Assembly: GCF_900111035.1 (NCBI RefSeq)
Contig: NZ_FOFU01000005.1
Coordinates: forward strand, 62,001 to 126,000
Length of the DNA stretch: 64,000 bases
Origin: Treponema bryantii
Lineage (GTDB): Bacteria; Spirochaetota; Spirochaetia; Treponematales; Treponemataceae
Reading direction: 5' to 3'
The first letter of the stretch is position 1, and each line of letters starts with the position of its first letter. The position numbers and the translations under genes were made by a program. Positions 37,793 through 46,779 of the stretch are shown one piece after another. The notes beneath the pieces are model-generated. The model was given only the letters and a program-made list of their open reading frames with translations. It was not told the origin of the DNA and searched no databases.

Positions 37793-40021
37793 TTATTTAA
37801 TCTTAAAGCCGAGGAATACAGCCGGGTAAAGATTTGTTTCACCATTATCTGAACCCCAGCGGTGGTAAGTATAATCAAAGGCTCTGTCGTTAGTTCCTTT
37901 GTTCTGAATATCAAGACTTAATCCCAGACCAAGATCAAGATGATTCATGCTCAGAATATTTAATGTAAATCTGAACGAAGGAATCATGATAGACGCAAAA
38001 TTGAACTCTTTGAATTCCTGATATGTAGTAGGCATATAATCCTGATTGTAAACGCTCTTGAAAAGAACTTCAAAATCAAGACTAGAGAAGCCAAATCTTA
38101 ATTCTGTACCAAGACCACTGTAAAGAATCACAGTACGATTTTCATTATACTTCTCGAATATATCCCGTCTGTCCATTGCAGCACCGAAAGTGATAAACAG
38201 ATTCTTTGTTCCGCTCTGGAGGAATACATCAAACATACCGTTTGAATCCCAGTTGAAACCAACATGATGCATACCGTCTTTAATGATATTGATTAAACCG
38301 ATTGCAATACCGTTGCTTTTTTCAGCATAGTTGATTAAACCAATCTGAACACCAGAAACTTCTTTTGCATAGTTGAATAATCCGGCAGTCTGTACACCAT
38401 TTATCTCATTTGCAACATTGAAAAGGCCCGCAGTCTGAATACCGTTCACCTTTTTACCAACATTGAAAAGACCTGAGAACTGGCCTCCGTTTACATTTCC
38501 TGAAGTATTGAAAAGTCCAGCTGCCTGAACACCATATACCTGGCCTGCAGTATTAAAAATACCGGACATCTGCCCACCAATCATATTATGAGTTGTAACA
38601 CTCATAATGTTTGACCACTGTAAGGCACAGACATTTGTATCAAGAGCGCCAACAAGACCCATAGAGAAGAGGGAATACTCTTTTTCTCCACCTGTAATTG
38701 AAACTCCTGGTACTGCAGACATATGGAAATAAGTCATATTGCGGGAATTAAAGGTTTCAAAGAAGGAAATAAACTGATCTTCTTTTTTGCTTTCTGATTT
38801 TTCTTCAGAAGATTCAGAAGATTCAGAAGGTTCTATAGAGATTACAGAAATTTCTTCTTCAGTATCATAACGGCGTCTTGAGCCTCTTCTGGCTGGTTTT
38901 CGCTCATCAAGATCATCAATTGGAAGAATGTCATCATCTGCGTCGTCTGATGTATTTCCGCGGACACGATTAGATTTTCTCTTAATGCTTGTAAGAGAAT
39001 TCTGATCAAGCACATAAATCTGATCTTTTTCAAGAATGAAGTAGCCCTGTTTTGTTGAGTATTCATCGATAATAATTGCAGAATACTGAGCAGCTGGAAG
39101 AGCCATAAAAATTGGCTGACCGGCAACTTTATTGATTTCTGAAATCAGTTTTCCTTCAGCATTACGGATGATGAACTTACCCTTTGCGTCCTTTGAAAGA
39201 GAAAGCATTGCTTCACCACTTGAGATATCAGAAAGAATCAAATCTCCTGAACCTACAAGAGTAATGTTGTAATTTGGGTGCTGAGGTCCTGCCTTACTTG
39301 ATTCAGTTTTTGAAAGAGTATCGTTGAAGGCATAAGAATACAGTTCATTCAAAGTTACCTTGTTATCACCAGAAGCATCTGCAGCACCGCGAAGACCTGT
39401 AATCATTGCATTTGTGAAGTAAGAGGATTCAATTTCATCTGATTCCTGAGAATATTCATTAGTAGAACTTGATGAAAGATAAGCATGCCCGGTTACTACA
39501 GAAGAATCATCAATCAAAAATGGTTTACGCTTCTGACCACCCTTTGTACGGATGAAGTTTCCAGAGTAGCAGGAATCAAGAATTACAACGTGAATATCAC
39601 TTGGAACCTCAGTAATTGCAGCTTTTAATGCTGAATAATCATAAGGAATATCACCAAGCAAAAGAGCGTTTTCATCAGAATGTCCTGAATAATAGAAGAT
39701 AAATTCAGAACGTTTAGCATGACTCTGACTGTTTGTGATTTTAAGAGATATTTTGTTTAATGTATCATCAATAGCTTCTTTAGTCGGGTCAATAAGAATA
39801 TAGCTGTTTGCATCACTTACACCACCGATTTCAGCCATTGCTTTCTGGAAATTCTGAGCATCGCTTCCTGCATATAAAAGCTGCTCACGGCCTTTTCCAC
39901 CCTTATTTGAACCGATGTAAACAGCATATCTGTCTACTCCACTTGTATTTTCTTCTGTTGCTGCTGCAAAGGCCTGAGTAAGGGAAAGCAGCGCAATAGT
40001 CATTAAAATAAGTTTTTTCAT
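37793..40021 (-). CDS. Secreted caspase-like (C14) protein with surface repeats
   Basis: From ATG 40021 this encodes 742 residues with a signal peptide (~1-20). The peptidase C14 domain (~30-255) has the catalytic His in FYYSGHSD (His114) and Cys in LDSCYSGNF (Cys151). A linker with Asp/Glu/Ser-rich tracts (~350-430) follows. Residues ~455-570 carry six or seven ~15-residue repeats built on GVQxAGLFNxxxxVNG, of the surface-repeat type known from Leptospira-like proteins; the end looks like an outer-membrane barrel (RFGFSSLDFEVLFKSVY). I chose ATG 40021 since GGAAGG lies just before it. It is the last gene of an operon with the ECF sigma and anti-sigma genes. Confidence 0.85.
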   Translation of the reverse strand: MKKLILMTIALLSLTQAFAAATEENTSGVDRYAVYIGSNKGGKGREQLLYAGSDAQNFQKAMAEIGGVSDANSYILIDPTKEAIDDTLNKISLKITNSQSHAKRSEFIFYYSGHSDENALLLGDIPYDYSALKAAITEVPSDIHVVILDSCYSGNFIRTKGGQKRKPFLIDDSSVVTGHAYLSSSSTNEYSQESDEIESSYFTNAMITGLRGAADASGDNKVTLNELYSYAFNDTLSKTESSKAGPQHPNYNITLVGSGDLILSDISSGEAMLSLSKDAKGKFIIRNAEGKLISEINKVAGQPIFMALPAAQYSAIIIDEYSTKQGYFILEKDQIYVLDQNSLTSIKRKSNRVRGNTSDDADDDILPIDDLDERKPARRGSRRRYDTEEEISVISIEPSESSESSEEKSESKKEDQFISFFETFNSRNMTYFHMSAVPGVSITGGEKEYSLFSMGLVGALDTNVCALQWSNIMSVTTHNMIGGQMSGIFNTAGQVYGVQAAGLFNTSGNVNGGQFSGLFNVGKKVNGIQTAGLFNVANEINGVQTAGLFNYAKEVSGVQIGLINYAEKSNGIAIGLINIIKDGMHHVGFNWDSNGMFDVFLQSGTKNLFITFGAAMDRRDIFEKYNENRTVILYSGLGTELRFGFSSLDFEVLFKSVYNQDYMPTTYQEFKEFNFASIMIPSFRFTLNILSMNHLDLGLGLSLDIQNKGTNDRAFDYTYHRWGSDNGETNLYPAVFLGFKIK

Positions 40022-40056
40022 CTTTTCCTTCCTTTTCAACTATTCGTGAAACTGCT

Positions 40057-40842
40057 TTACTTTTCCAGAGTAAAGGTTATGCCTTCTGTTTTCTTAGGCA
40101 GATAAGAAAGTTTTGTAAGATAATCTATATCAGTTTTGTTTTTAATCTGATTTTCAATGCCATCAAGAGAGAACTGTTTCTTTGAAGTTACCATGATAAA
40201 GCATTCAAAGTCCGGTGCGTTATCCAGCTCGTAAGAAAAATCGAGTGGTGTTTCATCGGCGCGGCGTTCCAGATGAGCTGCCTGCCAGGTATTTTCAGGG
40301 AAGTGGCGTGTAATATTACCGTTGCCGTCAACACTAAAGATAACTCCATATTCATCAGAGCCAGCATTATAAGTAATCTGAATTACATCTCCGGAGCGTG
40401 CAAAATCACCATCATTCAAAGCCTGAATTTCAAGTCCTTTCTGGCGGTAAAGTTTAATCTGTGGCTCAGTTACTGAATGGGCTGCAGCATTTCCTTTTAC
40501 ACGTTCTGTTGGGGTTTGACCTGCAGTGATTCTTGAATTCTTAAGTCCGGCAGGAATAAGAATTGCAGCAAGCAGTACGGCAGCAGCGGCATAGCTTACA
40601 ATTTTATAAGCAGGGAATTTTAGAATTGTACCGGTTGAATTATTTTTCTTTTCCTCATTGAGTTTACCGGCAACTGCAGCCTTCATAGCCTGTACAGAAT
40701 AGGTATTTAGTATCTCTTCATCAGATTTTTTGAGGTCGTTAATAGCGGCTTCGATATTTTCTTTTCCGTAAGTTGAGTAGAAGCTTTTAGCATCAACTTC
40801 AGAGTTTTTGATTTCCTCTAAAATTCTAGTTGGAATTGCCAT
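40057..40842 (-). CDS. Membrane anti-sigma-like protein, DUF4384-like C-terminus
   Basis: From ATG 40842 this gives 261 residues. The N-terminal ~80 residues are cytosolic and helical, a membrane helix lies at ~84-105 (IVSYAAAAVLLAAILIPAGL), and the rest is outside. The zinc-finger HxxxCxxC motif of common anti-sigma factors is absent. The C-terminal domain (GDVIQITYNAGSDEYGVIFS, then NITRHFPEN) resembles DUF4384, often found next to caspase-like proteins. The start overlaps the sigma factor gene by 17 bp. The position, topology and coupling suggest an anti-sigma factor or signal relay. Confidence 0.72.
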   Translation of the reverse strand: MAIPTRILEEIKNSEVDAKSFYSTYGKENIEAAINDLKKSDEEILNTYSVQAMKAAVAGKLNEEKKNNSTGTILKFPAYKIVSYAAAAVLLAAILIPAGLKNSRITAGQTPTERVKGNAAAHSVTEPQIKLYRQKGLEIQALNDGDFARSGDVIQITYNAGSDEYGVIFSVDGNGNITRHFPENTWQAAHLERRADETPLDFSYELDNAPDFECFIMVTSKKQFSLDGIENQIKNKTDIDYLTKLSYLPKKTEGITFTLEK

Positions 40843-41326
40843 ATCTTCCTCCTGCATATTCTTTAAGTTTTTCCAGACGTTTTCTGATTCCGGAAACAGA
40901 CATTTTCATTTTCTGGGATGTTTCTTCAAGAGTATAGCCGTCTACATAATGTAAAATTGCAATCTGTCTGTCCTTGTTGTCACGTTCAGAAAAGATACAA
41001 TCAAGAAGAATAGAAGTTTCGATTTTTTCTGTTCCTTCTGCGCTTGCACTATCTTCAACTATTTCTGCAATTACATCAAATTCCGGACCATTTCGCAGTT
41101 TGTCTGATCTTATTTTATTAAGACAGATATTTGTGGCCATAGTGTAAAGAAGGCTGGAGCAGACATTGCTGATTTTCTCCTTTCTTTCAATAAGGCGAAC
41201 AAATACATCCTGCATGGCATCAAGAGCCTTTTCCTCATTCTTAAGAATGAAGCGGCAGCGTCTGAGAACCATAGGGCCGTACTGGCGGTAAAGATTTTCA
41301 AAGTCATCCATTGACAAAGTTTTCAT
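40826..41326 (-). CDS. ECF-type RNA polymerase sigma factor
   Basis: This 166-residue protein has sigma region 2 (YRQYGPMVLRRCRFILKNEE, then ALDAMQDVFVRLIERK) and region 4 (RQIAILHYVDGYTLEETSQK, then MKMSVSGIRKRLEKLKEY). There is no region 1 or 3, as in ECF sigma factors. It would direct polymerase to a small regulon, probably including its own operon. The target promoter motif is not visible with certainty: upstream of 41326 there is only a short leader with ACAAATTGTCC. Confidence 0.9.
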   Translation of the reverse strand: MKTLSMDDFENLYRQYGPMVLRRCRFILKNEEKALDAMQDVFVRLIERKEKISNVCSSLLYTMATNICLNKIRSDKLRNGPEFDVIAEIVEDSASAEGTEKIETSILLDCIFSERDNKDRQIAILHYVDGYTLEETSQKMKMSVSGIRKRLEKLKEYAGGRYGNSN

Positions 41327-41385
41327 TGTACAAATTGTCCTGTCATTAAGTTTAACACTCGAGAAGTGAAAAAGTGTTACATAAT

Positions 41386-41418
41386 TTAAAAAAAGATTGC
41401 CGGGCCAGACCCGGCAAT
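41386..41418 (-). terminator. Terminator of the acyltransferase gene
   Basis: A perfect 9-bp stem ATTGCCGGG/CCCGGCAAT with loop CCAGA is followed on the minus strand by a T-run. It starts 4 bp after the stop codon at 41422. Confidence 0.88.
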
Positions 41419-41421
41419 TTC

Positions 41422-42270
41422 TTAATAATTATTCAGTGTAAGACCAGTGTATGTTTTTGCATATTCATCGCCTGCACTGCGTATAACTTTCTCCATCTCT
41501 TCTGTAAGATGTTTTGCGGCAATCGGCTCAGAAAGATCTTTAAACTTGCTGATAGGAATTACCGGCAGCATCTTTATATCATACAGATAAGTTTCCACGT
41601 GATTGTAAGACCATAGCGGGTCATGTTTACCAAGCCCGTATTTATCGCTTCCGCCAATAAACATAGGCTGAACATCACAACCGCAGTAAAGTGCAATTCG
41701 GGCAGCACCTTTTTTATAATTATTTTGACCAATTCGAGGGCTTCTGGTTCCTTCCGGGAAAATAATTACATTGCAGCCCTTATCAGTGAGCTTTTTACAT
41801 TCAACAAGTACATCATCAAAATCAGTTGTGTTGGTAATATATGCCTGCTTAATAACGCCACGTAGCGGAGTATGAGTAAGACTTCCACGAACAATACATG
41901 TAGAATTAGGTACAAGCGACATAATGTAAACAAAATCAAGAAGTGAAGGATGATTTGCTACAATGATTTTGCTGTGAATATCACGGAAGGCCTGTCTGTC
42001 TTCAACCTTAAGGTGAGAAGTTTTACAGACATCAAGATTTCTAAGAAATACCCTGAATGTATGAGAAACATATGCGCGGGCAATAATACCAAAATCTTTT
42101 TTGTGAAGAGTGAAAATTCTTATAAATGGGAATACAAAAATGGCTAAAATAACAGCGCCAAGGCCGAAACAGAGAATAGCAACAATTTTTGAAACACAAA
42201 AATAAATATATTTAAATATATTCTTAATTTTTGGCTGTTTGCTTTTATAGCTCACTTTCTGCTTGCTCAT
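41422..42270 (-). CDS. PlsC-type 1-acylglycerol-3-phosphate acyltransferase
   Basis: This 282-residue protein has a membrane helix at ~27-55 and a PlsC domain: NHPSLLD (HX4D catalytic motif, ~107-113), FPEGTRSPR (acceptor-binding motif III) and VQPMFIGGSDKYGL. Such enzymes add an acyl group to lysophosphatidic acid or similar alcohols. It is transcribed with, or 21 bp after, the chain-length-factor gene and divergent from the ACP operon, so it probably acts in the same lipid pathway. A housekeeping phospholipid role is the alternative. Confidence 0.85.
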   Translation of the reverse strand: MSKQKVSYKSKQPKIKNIFKYIYFCVSKIVAILCFGLGAVILAIFVFPFIRIFTLHKKDFGIIARAYVSHTFRVFLRNLDVCKTSHLKVEDRQAFRDIHSKIIVANHPSLLDFVYIMSLVPNSTCIVRGSLTHTPLRGVIKQAYITNTTDFDDVLVECKKLTDKGCNVIIFPEGTRSPRIGQNNYKKGAARIALYCGCDVQPMFIGGSDKYGLGKHDPLWSYNHVETYLYDIKMLPVIPISKFKDLSEPIAAKHLTEEMEKVIRSAGDEYAKTYTGLTLNNY

Positions 42271-42291
42271 AAATCTTATCCTAACATAATA

Positions 42292-42963
42292 CTACTTTAA
42301 AAGAAACCTCAGAAATTCAACTGGAGATTTTCCAACATTTGAAAAGTCTTCAAATACAATACACTCATCCTTCTTTTCAACACTTATAACACAGGCAAAT
42401 GCTACCGGTATATTTTCGGAAGGTCTTTTATCTCCGTAAGCCTCTGGTACAAATTCATCTGCGTAAACAAGAATAACTTCCTTTTCTGTTCCTGCAAGTA
42501 CAGGAGCAACTGCAGCCTTAAAGGATTCAGAAAAATCATTCTTAGAAGGATACAAAACAGAATATCCGCCTTTCAAACCAAAGGCAAGGGTAGCAGAAGA
42601 AATTGGAGTATTGAATACAGAAAGAGAAAAGCCAGCCGGCAGAATAATTCCGTCTTCAATAATTCCTTTTGTTACAGAAAATGTTCTTGCAATTTCACCG
42701 CGTAAAGAAATGAATTCAAGCTTAGTGTCTTTATTGATATGACTTTTTTCCAGCAACGCATGAACAACTTCAACAGTCATTTTAGTAATCTGCGAAAGTC
42801 TTCTTCGAAACAGAGGATTTGTATATTCAAGTTTTGGGCTTTCGTTTGAAAGAGCAATGGATTCTTTATTTTCTGCCCAGTTTTTCCATAATTCAGGATC
42901 AGAGCCAAGTCCAGGAGCCCACATTGTAATGTCTGATAAATAAATATTTCGCATAAAGGCCAT
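42292..42963 (-). CDS. Beta-ketoacyl synthase-like chain length factor
   Basis: This 223-residue protein matches the ketoacyl-synthase N-terminal family seen in aryl polyene clusters as a chain length factor: MWAPGLGSDPELWKNW, LFRRRLSQITKMTVEVVHAL, FISLRGEIARTF and ISSATLAFGL. The catalytic Cys of true ketosynthases is absent (SVFNTPISSATLAFGL in place of the active-site block), as expected for this family. It would pair with a catalytic ketosynthase, but none is in the window. The gene is divergent from the ACP operon, with 110 bp between starts. Confidence 0.8.
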   Translation of the reverse strand: MAFMRNIYLSDITMWAPGLGSDPELWKNWAENKESIALSNESPKLEYTNPLFRRRLSQITKMTVEVVHALLEKSHINKDTKLEFISLRGEIARTFSVTKGIIEDGIILPAGFSLSVFNTPISSATLAFGLKGGYSVLYPSKNDFSESFKAAVAPVLAGTEKEVILVYADEFVPEAYGDKRPSENIPVAFACVISVEKKDECIVFEDFSNVGKSPVEFLRFLLK

Positions 42964-43008
42964 TTTATACTATTATTTTAATGTAAAAAAGCACATTTTG
43001 GCGATATC

Positions 43009-43037
43009 TTGTATTTTTTTAACTGATAGTCTATAAT
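43009..43037 (+). promoter_or_regulatory. Promoter of the ACP-to-exporter operon
   Basis: TTGTAT (43009-43014), 17-bp spacer, TATAAT (43032-43037), 36 bp before the first ATG. GAGG at 43061-43064 is the ribosome site. Nine genes follow with little or no space between them. Confidence 0.65.
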
Positions 43038-43073
43038 CCAAAAAAATTGGCTGTATTTTAGAGGTTATGGATT

Positions 43074-43331
43074 ATGGAAGAACTTAAAACAGAAATCAAA
43101 GAAACGATCATTTCTGCTCTTCAGTTGGAAGATATAACCCCTGATGATATTGTTGATTCTGAACCACTTTTTGAAGAAGGTTTGGGACTTGATTCAATTG
43201 ATGCACTTGAACTTGGTGTTGCGCTTAAAAAGAAATTTGGATTGAAATATTCATCAGATGGTGATGATAACAAAAAATACTTTGCTTCAGTAAATGCGCT
43301 GGCTGAATATATTTCAGCGCAAAAAAAATAA
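43074..43331 (+). CDS. Acyl carrier protein
   Basis: This 85-residue protein has the phosphopantetheine attachment motif GLDSIDALEL, Ser41 being the modified residue. It would carry the growing acyl chain. It is the first gene of the operon. In aryl polyene clusters, two ACPs of this kind stand side by side, as here. The sequence SIDALELGVALKKKFGLKY is closer to those ACPs than to the housekeeping AcpP. Confidence 0.93.
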   Translation: MEELKTEIKETIISALQLEDITPDDIVDSEPLFEEGLGLDSIDALELGVALKKKFGLKYSSDGDDNKKYFASVNALAEYISAQKK

Positions 43332-43346
43332 TTTAGGGGTTTTATT

Positions 43347-43598
43347 ATGTCTAAAGACGAAATCTTTGAAAAACTTAAGGGAATCCTTGTTTCAGAATTT
43401 GAACTTGATGAAGGAGATGTAACTCCTGATGCTCTTCTCGGAGATGATTTGGATCTGGATTCAATCGACTCAATCGACCTTATCGTTAAGATGAAGGAAT
43501 TCATGCCTGCAGATAAGGGAAATGTTGACCCATCTATTTTTAAGACAGTAAAGACTGTTCAGGATGTTGTAGACGCTCTTGTACCATATATGGCATAA
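43347..43598 (+). CDS. Acyl carrier protein, second copy
   Basis: This 83-residue protein has the motif DLDSIDSIDL with Ser39 as attachment site. It lies 15 bp after the first ACP and differs from it throughout, so the two probably have different partners, for example starter loading and chain extension. Its acidic helix II (SIDSIDLIVKMKEFM) is standard for the family. Confidence 0.93.
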   Translation: MSKDEIFEKLKGILVSEFELDEGDVTPDALLGDDLDLDSIDSIDLIVKMKEFMPADKGNVDPSIFKTVKTVQDVVDALVPYMA

Positions 43599-43613
43599 GG
43601 TTGTTGAAGACTG

Positions 43614-45626
43614 ATGAAAAAATTCCTTAAGGCACTTTTTTATGTTGTAGCTGCCGTTTATCCCATACTTGTTTTTACTTTTCTGGTAATCTTCAAGGTG
43701 GATACAAAGATTCTATCTTTGTGCATTGTTGCGCTGGCGGCTGCATTCTTCTTGAGTGCTACAGGGAGCAAAAAGACCGATGCAAATGAAAAAACATCTT
43801 TGGACTGGAAACCTTTTCTTAGTTCAGTGCTTTTTCTTTCTGCCGGTCTTTTTTGTTTTATAACGGGAAAAGAGTTTTTTCTTAAAATCTATTCCGTTGT
43901 AATTAGTGCGACAATGCTTTTTGTTTTTGGAAGCACACTCTTTATGCCGCCAAACATTATTTTTCGTTTTGCAACTTTGTCAGACAAATCCATAAAGGGC
44001 TCTTCTTTTGAACATAAGGTATATAAGTACTGCGAGAAGGTTACAATAGTCTGGTGTTGTTTCTTTGTTTTGAATGGAACGGCAGCAACGCTTACAACCT
44101 TCTCAGAAAAGATATTCGGTCTTTCACCTGAAACGGCTCGAAAGGTTTGGGCAATATATAATGGTGGTATTTCCTATGTTCTTATGGGAATGCTGTTTAC
44201 AATAGAATTTATTATCAGAAAACTGGTGGATAAGAAAATGATGAAGTTATTCCCTATCACAAAATTTAAGGCAGATTCCAGAAAAGATGATTACATTGTT
44301 TGTTATGATGATGTATGGTCAAAAAAGGATTATAAAACCTGGAAAGATTTTCTAACTGATACTGCGAAAATGAGAGCTTTTTTTGATTCGCATTCAGCAA
44401 AAGAATATATTCTTCATTGTGAAGATTACTGGTATTTCCTTTGTACATTCGTTGCAATTCTGCAGTGCAAAAAAACAGTTTATATAACTCAGAATATTAC
44501 AGAAAGCTTTATGGCAGAAGTGAAGACGCCTGGAGTTTCTTTTATTACAGATCAGAATGTTCCGCTTGATGATACAAGCTTTTTCATTCCAGATTTGATT
44601 GAAAAAGCCACAATGCCTTCTGAAACAGATATTCGTACAACTCCAGAAATTAATGATGAAGAAACAGAAATCTATCTTTATACTTCCGGAAGTACAGGAA
44701 AGCCTAAGGCTGTTCGTCATACAATGAAAGAAATTGAAACTGACAATAGTGTTGTAATTTCACTTTGGGGCGAAGAATACTTTAAGCGTAAGCAGATTAC
44801 AACTGTAAGTCAGCATCACGTGTATGGATTTTACTGGTGTATTTGTCTTCCTTTTACACTTGGGCTTCCTTTCCGCCGCAAGCGCATAGAGTTTCCTTCT
44901 GAATTTGAAAAGCTTACAGATACTTCTTACGTTCTGGTTTCTACACCGGCCTTCCTTAAGCGTACTGTAGAAGTTTTAGATAAACTTGATATGAAGGATG
45001 TATTTATTTCTGTAAGTGGTGGAGCAGTTTCTGAAGAGCTTGCCGTTAGTACAGAAAAACTTTTTGGCTTCTGTCCTATGGAAGGTTATGGTTCTACAGA
45101 AACATCCGGAATTGCATACCGCCAGCAGAGCAGAGACGGTCTTGTATGGACACCTTATGACTGTGTTAAGCTTTGGGTTGGAGAAGACGGCTGCTTGAAT
45201 GTAAAATCGCCATTTATCAAAGATCCGGCAGGGGTTGCTACTGCAGACCTTGTTGAACTTTATGATGACGGCCGTTTCCTTCTTAAGGGGCGTGCAGATT
45301 CCATTGTAAAAATCGAAGAGAAACGTATTTCTATGACCGAAGTTGAAAATCGTCTTCTTGAAACAGGTTTTGTTAGCGAAGTAAAGGTTGTGGCTTTGAG
45401 TAACGAGGTACGTCAGTATCTCGCAGCTGCTGTTGTTCTGAATGCACAGGGACGCGAAAAATTTGCACATAGCGAAAAGTTTGAAATGAACCGCTGGTTC
45501 CATGACTTTTTGATGAAATATTTTGAGAACGTAGTAATTCCTAAAAAATGGCGTTTTGTAGAAAAGCTGCCGTCAGATGTTCAGGGAAAAATTCACAAAC
45601 TGGAAGTTATGGCATTGTTTGAGTAA
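43614..45626 (+). CDS. Membrane domain fused to an AMP-forming acyl ligase
   Basis: This 670-residue protein joins an N-terminal membrane domain to an AMP-binding ligase. The membrane part (~1-205) has about five helices and resembles the small membrane protein (COG4648-type) encoded separately in aryl polyene clusters. The ligase part has the P-loop YTSGSTGKPKAVRHT (~356), MEGYGSTETSGI and the A8-type hinge GRFLLKGRADSIVKIEEKRI. It would load an acyl or aryl acid onto an ACP or CoA at the membrane. The fusion of two normally separate genes is unusual. Confidence 0.85.
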   Translation: MKKFLKALFYVVAAVYPILVFTFLVIFKVDTKILSLCIVALAAAFFLSATGSKKTDANEKTSLDWKPFLSSVLFLSAGLFCFITGKEFFLKIYSVVISATMLFVFGSTLFMPPNIIFRFATLSDKSIKGSSFEHKVYKYCEKVTIVWCCFFVLNGTAATLTTFSEKIFGLSPETARKVWAIYNGGISYVLMGMLFTIEFIIRKLVDKKMMKLFPITKFKADSRKDDYIVCYDDVWSKKDYKTWKDFLTDTAKMRAFFDSHSAKEYILHCEDYWYFLCTFVAILQCKKTVYITQNITESFMAEVKTPGVSFITDQNVPLDDTSFFIPDLIEKATMPSETDIRTTPEINDEETEIYLYTSGSTGKPKAVRHTMKEIETDNSVVISLWGEEYFKRKQITTVSQHHVYGFYWCICLPFTLGLPFRRKRIEFPSEFEKLTDTSYVLVSTPAFLKRTVEVLDKLDMKDVFISVSGGAVSEELAVSTEKLFGFCPMEGYGSTETSGIAYRQQSRDGLVWTPYDCVKLWVGEDGCLNVKSPFIKDPAGVATADLVELYDDGRFLLKGRADSIVKIEEKRISMTEVENRLLETGFVSEVKVVALSNEVRQYLAAAVVLNAQGREKFAHSEKFEMNRWFHDFLMKYFENVVIPKKWRFVEKLPSDVQGKIHKLEVMALFE

Positions 45627-45640
45627 GTAAGAGGTAAAGT

Positions 45641-46018
45641 ATGAATTTTAACGATCATGATATTAAAGATGAAGTTGTAGTTTCAAAAGAAGAAAATTCA
45701 GTTGTATTGGAATTTGTAATTCCAGCTTCAAGTGATTTTTTTGATGGACACTTTCCACAGTACAAACTTCTGCCTGCAGTTGCACAGTTTGAAGTAATCA
45801 CACGTTTTTCAAGAAAATATTTTGGCACACAGAGATATGTTCCAAATATTAAAAGAATGAAATTTTCTGCGCCTATTAAACCTGATACAAAAATCCACCT
45901 TGAACTGACTTATAAAAAGGACAAAGGAACAGTAACTTTCAATATGGCAGATGCAAATGTTGAAGGAAAAGTTTATTCTTCAGGATCTTTTGCTGCGCTC
46001 TCGGAGATTTCAGCATAA
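45641..46018 (+). CDS. 3-hydroxyacyl-ACP dehydratase, hotdog fold
   Basis: This 125-residue single hotdog domain has FFDGHFPQYKLLPAVAQFEV, equivalent to the FabZ/FabA-type active-site segment with His37. The closest match in gene context is the ApeI-like dehydratase, which makes the double bonds of aryl polyenes. KRMKFSAPIKPDTKIHLELT is the second conserved part. AGAGG precedes its ATG. Its stop overlaps the next start (TAATG). Confidence 0.88.
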   Translation: MNFNDHDIKDEVVVSKEENSVVLEFVIPASSDFFDGHFPQYKLLPAVAQFEVITRFSRKYFGTQRYVPNIKRMKFSAPIKPDTKIHLELTYKKDKGTVTFNMADANVEGKVYSSGSFAALSEISA

Positions 46019-46779
46019 TGTCAGATCAAACAGAACAGAAATTTGGTTTTGTAATTCCTGTTTATAATCATGGTGCTGTACTTGAATCAGTTGTTAAAAA
46101 TCTGATTCAGTATAATTTTCCAATCATTGTTGTAGATGATGGAAATGATGAAAAGAACAAGGCTTTTATAAATGATATTGCAGAACGCTATTCTCTCATA
46201 ACTTTGCTTGTGCACCCAAAAAATAAGGGTAAGGGTGAAGCAATGAAGAGTGGTGTGCGTAAAGCAGAAGAAATGGGGCTCACACACATTCTTCAGATTG
46301 ATTCAGACGGGCAGCATGATGCAGGAAGAATTCCTCAGTTTCTTGAGCTTTCGAAACAGAATCCAAAGGCAATTATCTGCGGTTATCCGGTTTATGATGA
46401 ATCTGCACCACATCATCGTGTAGTTGCAAGAAAGATTTCTAATGCCTGGATTCATATAGTTTCATTTACAACTTCAGATCAGGTACGCGATGCTTTGATT
46501 GGTTTTAGAATCTATCCTGTTGCACCATACTGTAAAGTTTTACGTCGTCACTCAATCATTGATACTCATATGGGCTATGATATCGATATTCTGGTTCATT
46601 TATTATGGCTCAATGTTCCTGTTATTTCAGAAGCAGTAAAAGTCCATTATCCAGAAGGCGGAGTTTCTAATTTCCGTGCAGTAAGAGATACTCTTCACAT
46701 CTCATTTACTTATGCACGACTTTGTATTGGAATGGTTTTACGAATTCCTATTTTATTGAAGAGGAAGATTTTTGGATGA
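46018..46779 (+). CDS. Family 2 glycosyltransferase
   Basis: This 253-residue enzyme has the GT-A fold nucleotide-binding start FVIPVYNHGAVLESVVKNLI, the DDGNDEKN segment and the metal-binding QIDSDGQHD. The C-terminal ILVHLLWLNVPVISEAVKVH is typical of dolichol-phosphate-mannose-synthase-like enzymes in aryl polyene clusters. It would attach a sugar to the lipid product or its carrier. Its start and end overlap the neighbouring genes. Confidence 0.88.
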   Translation: MSDQTEQKFGFVIPVYNHGAVLESVVKNLIQYNFPIIVVDDGNDEKNKAFINDIAERYSLITLLVHPKNKGKGEAMKSGVRKAEEMGLTHILQIDSDGQHDAGRIPQFLELSKQNPKAIICGYPVYDESAPHHRVVARKISNAWIHIVSFTTSDQVRDALIGFRIYPVAPYCKVLRRHSIIDTHMGYDIDILVHLLWLNVPVISEAVKVHYPEGGVSNFRAVRDTLHISFTYARLCIGMVLRIPILLKRKIFG

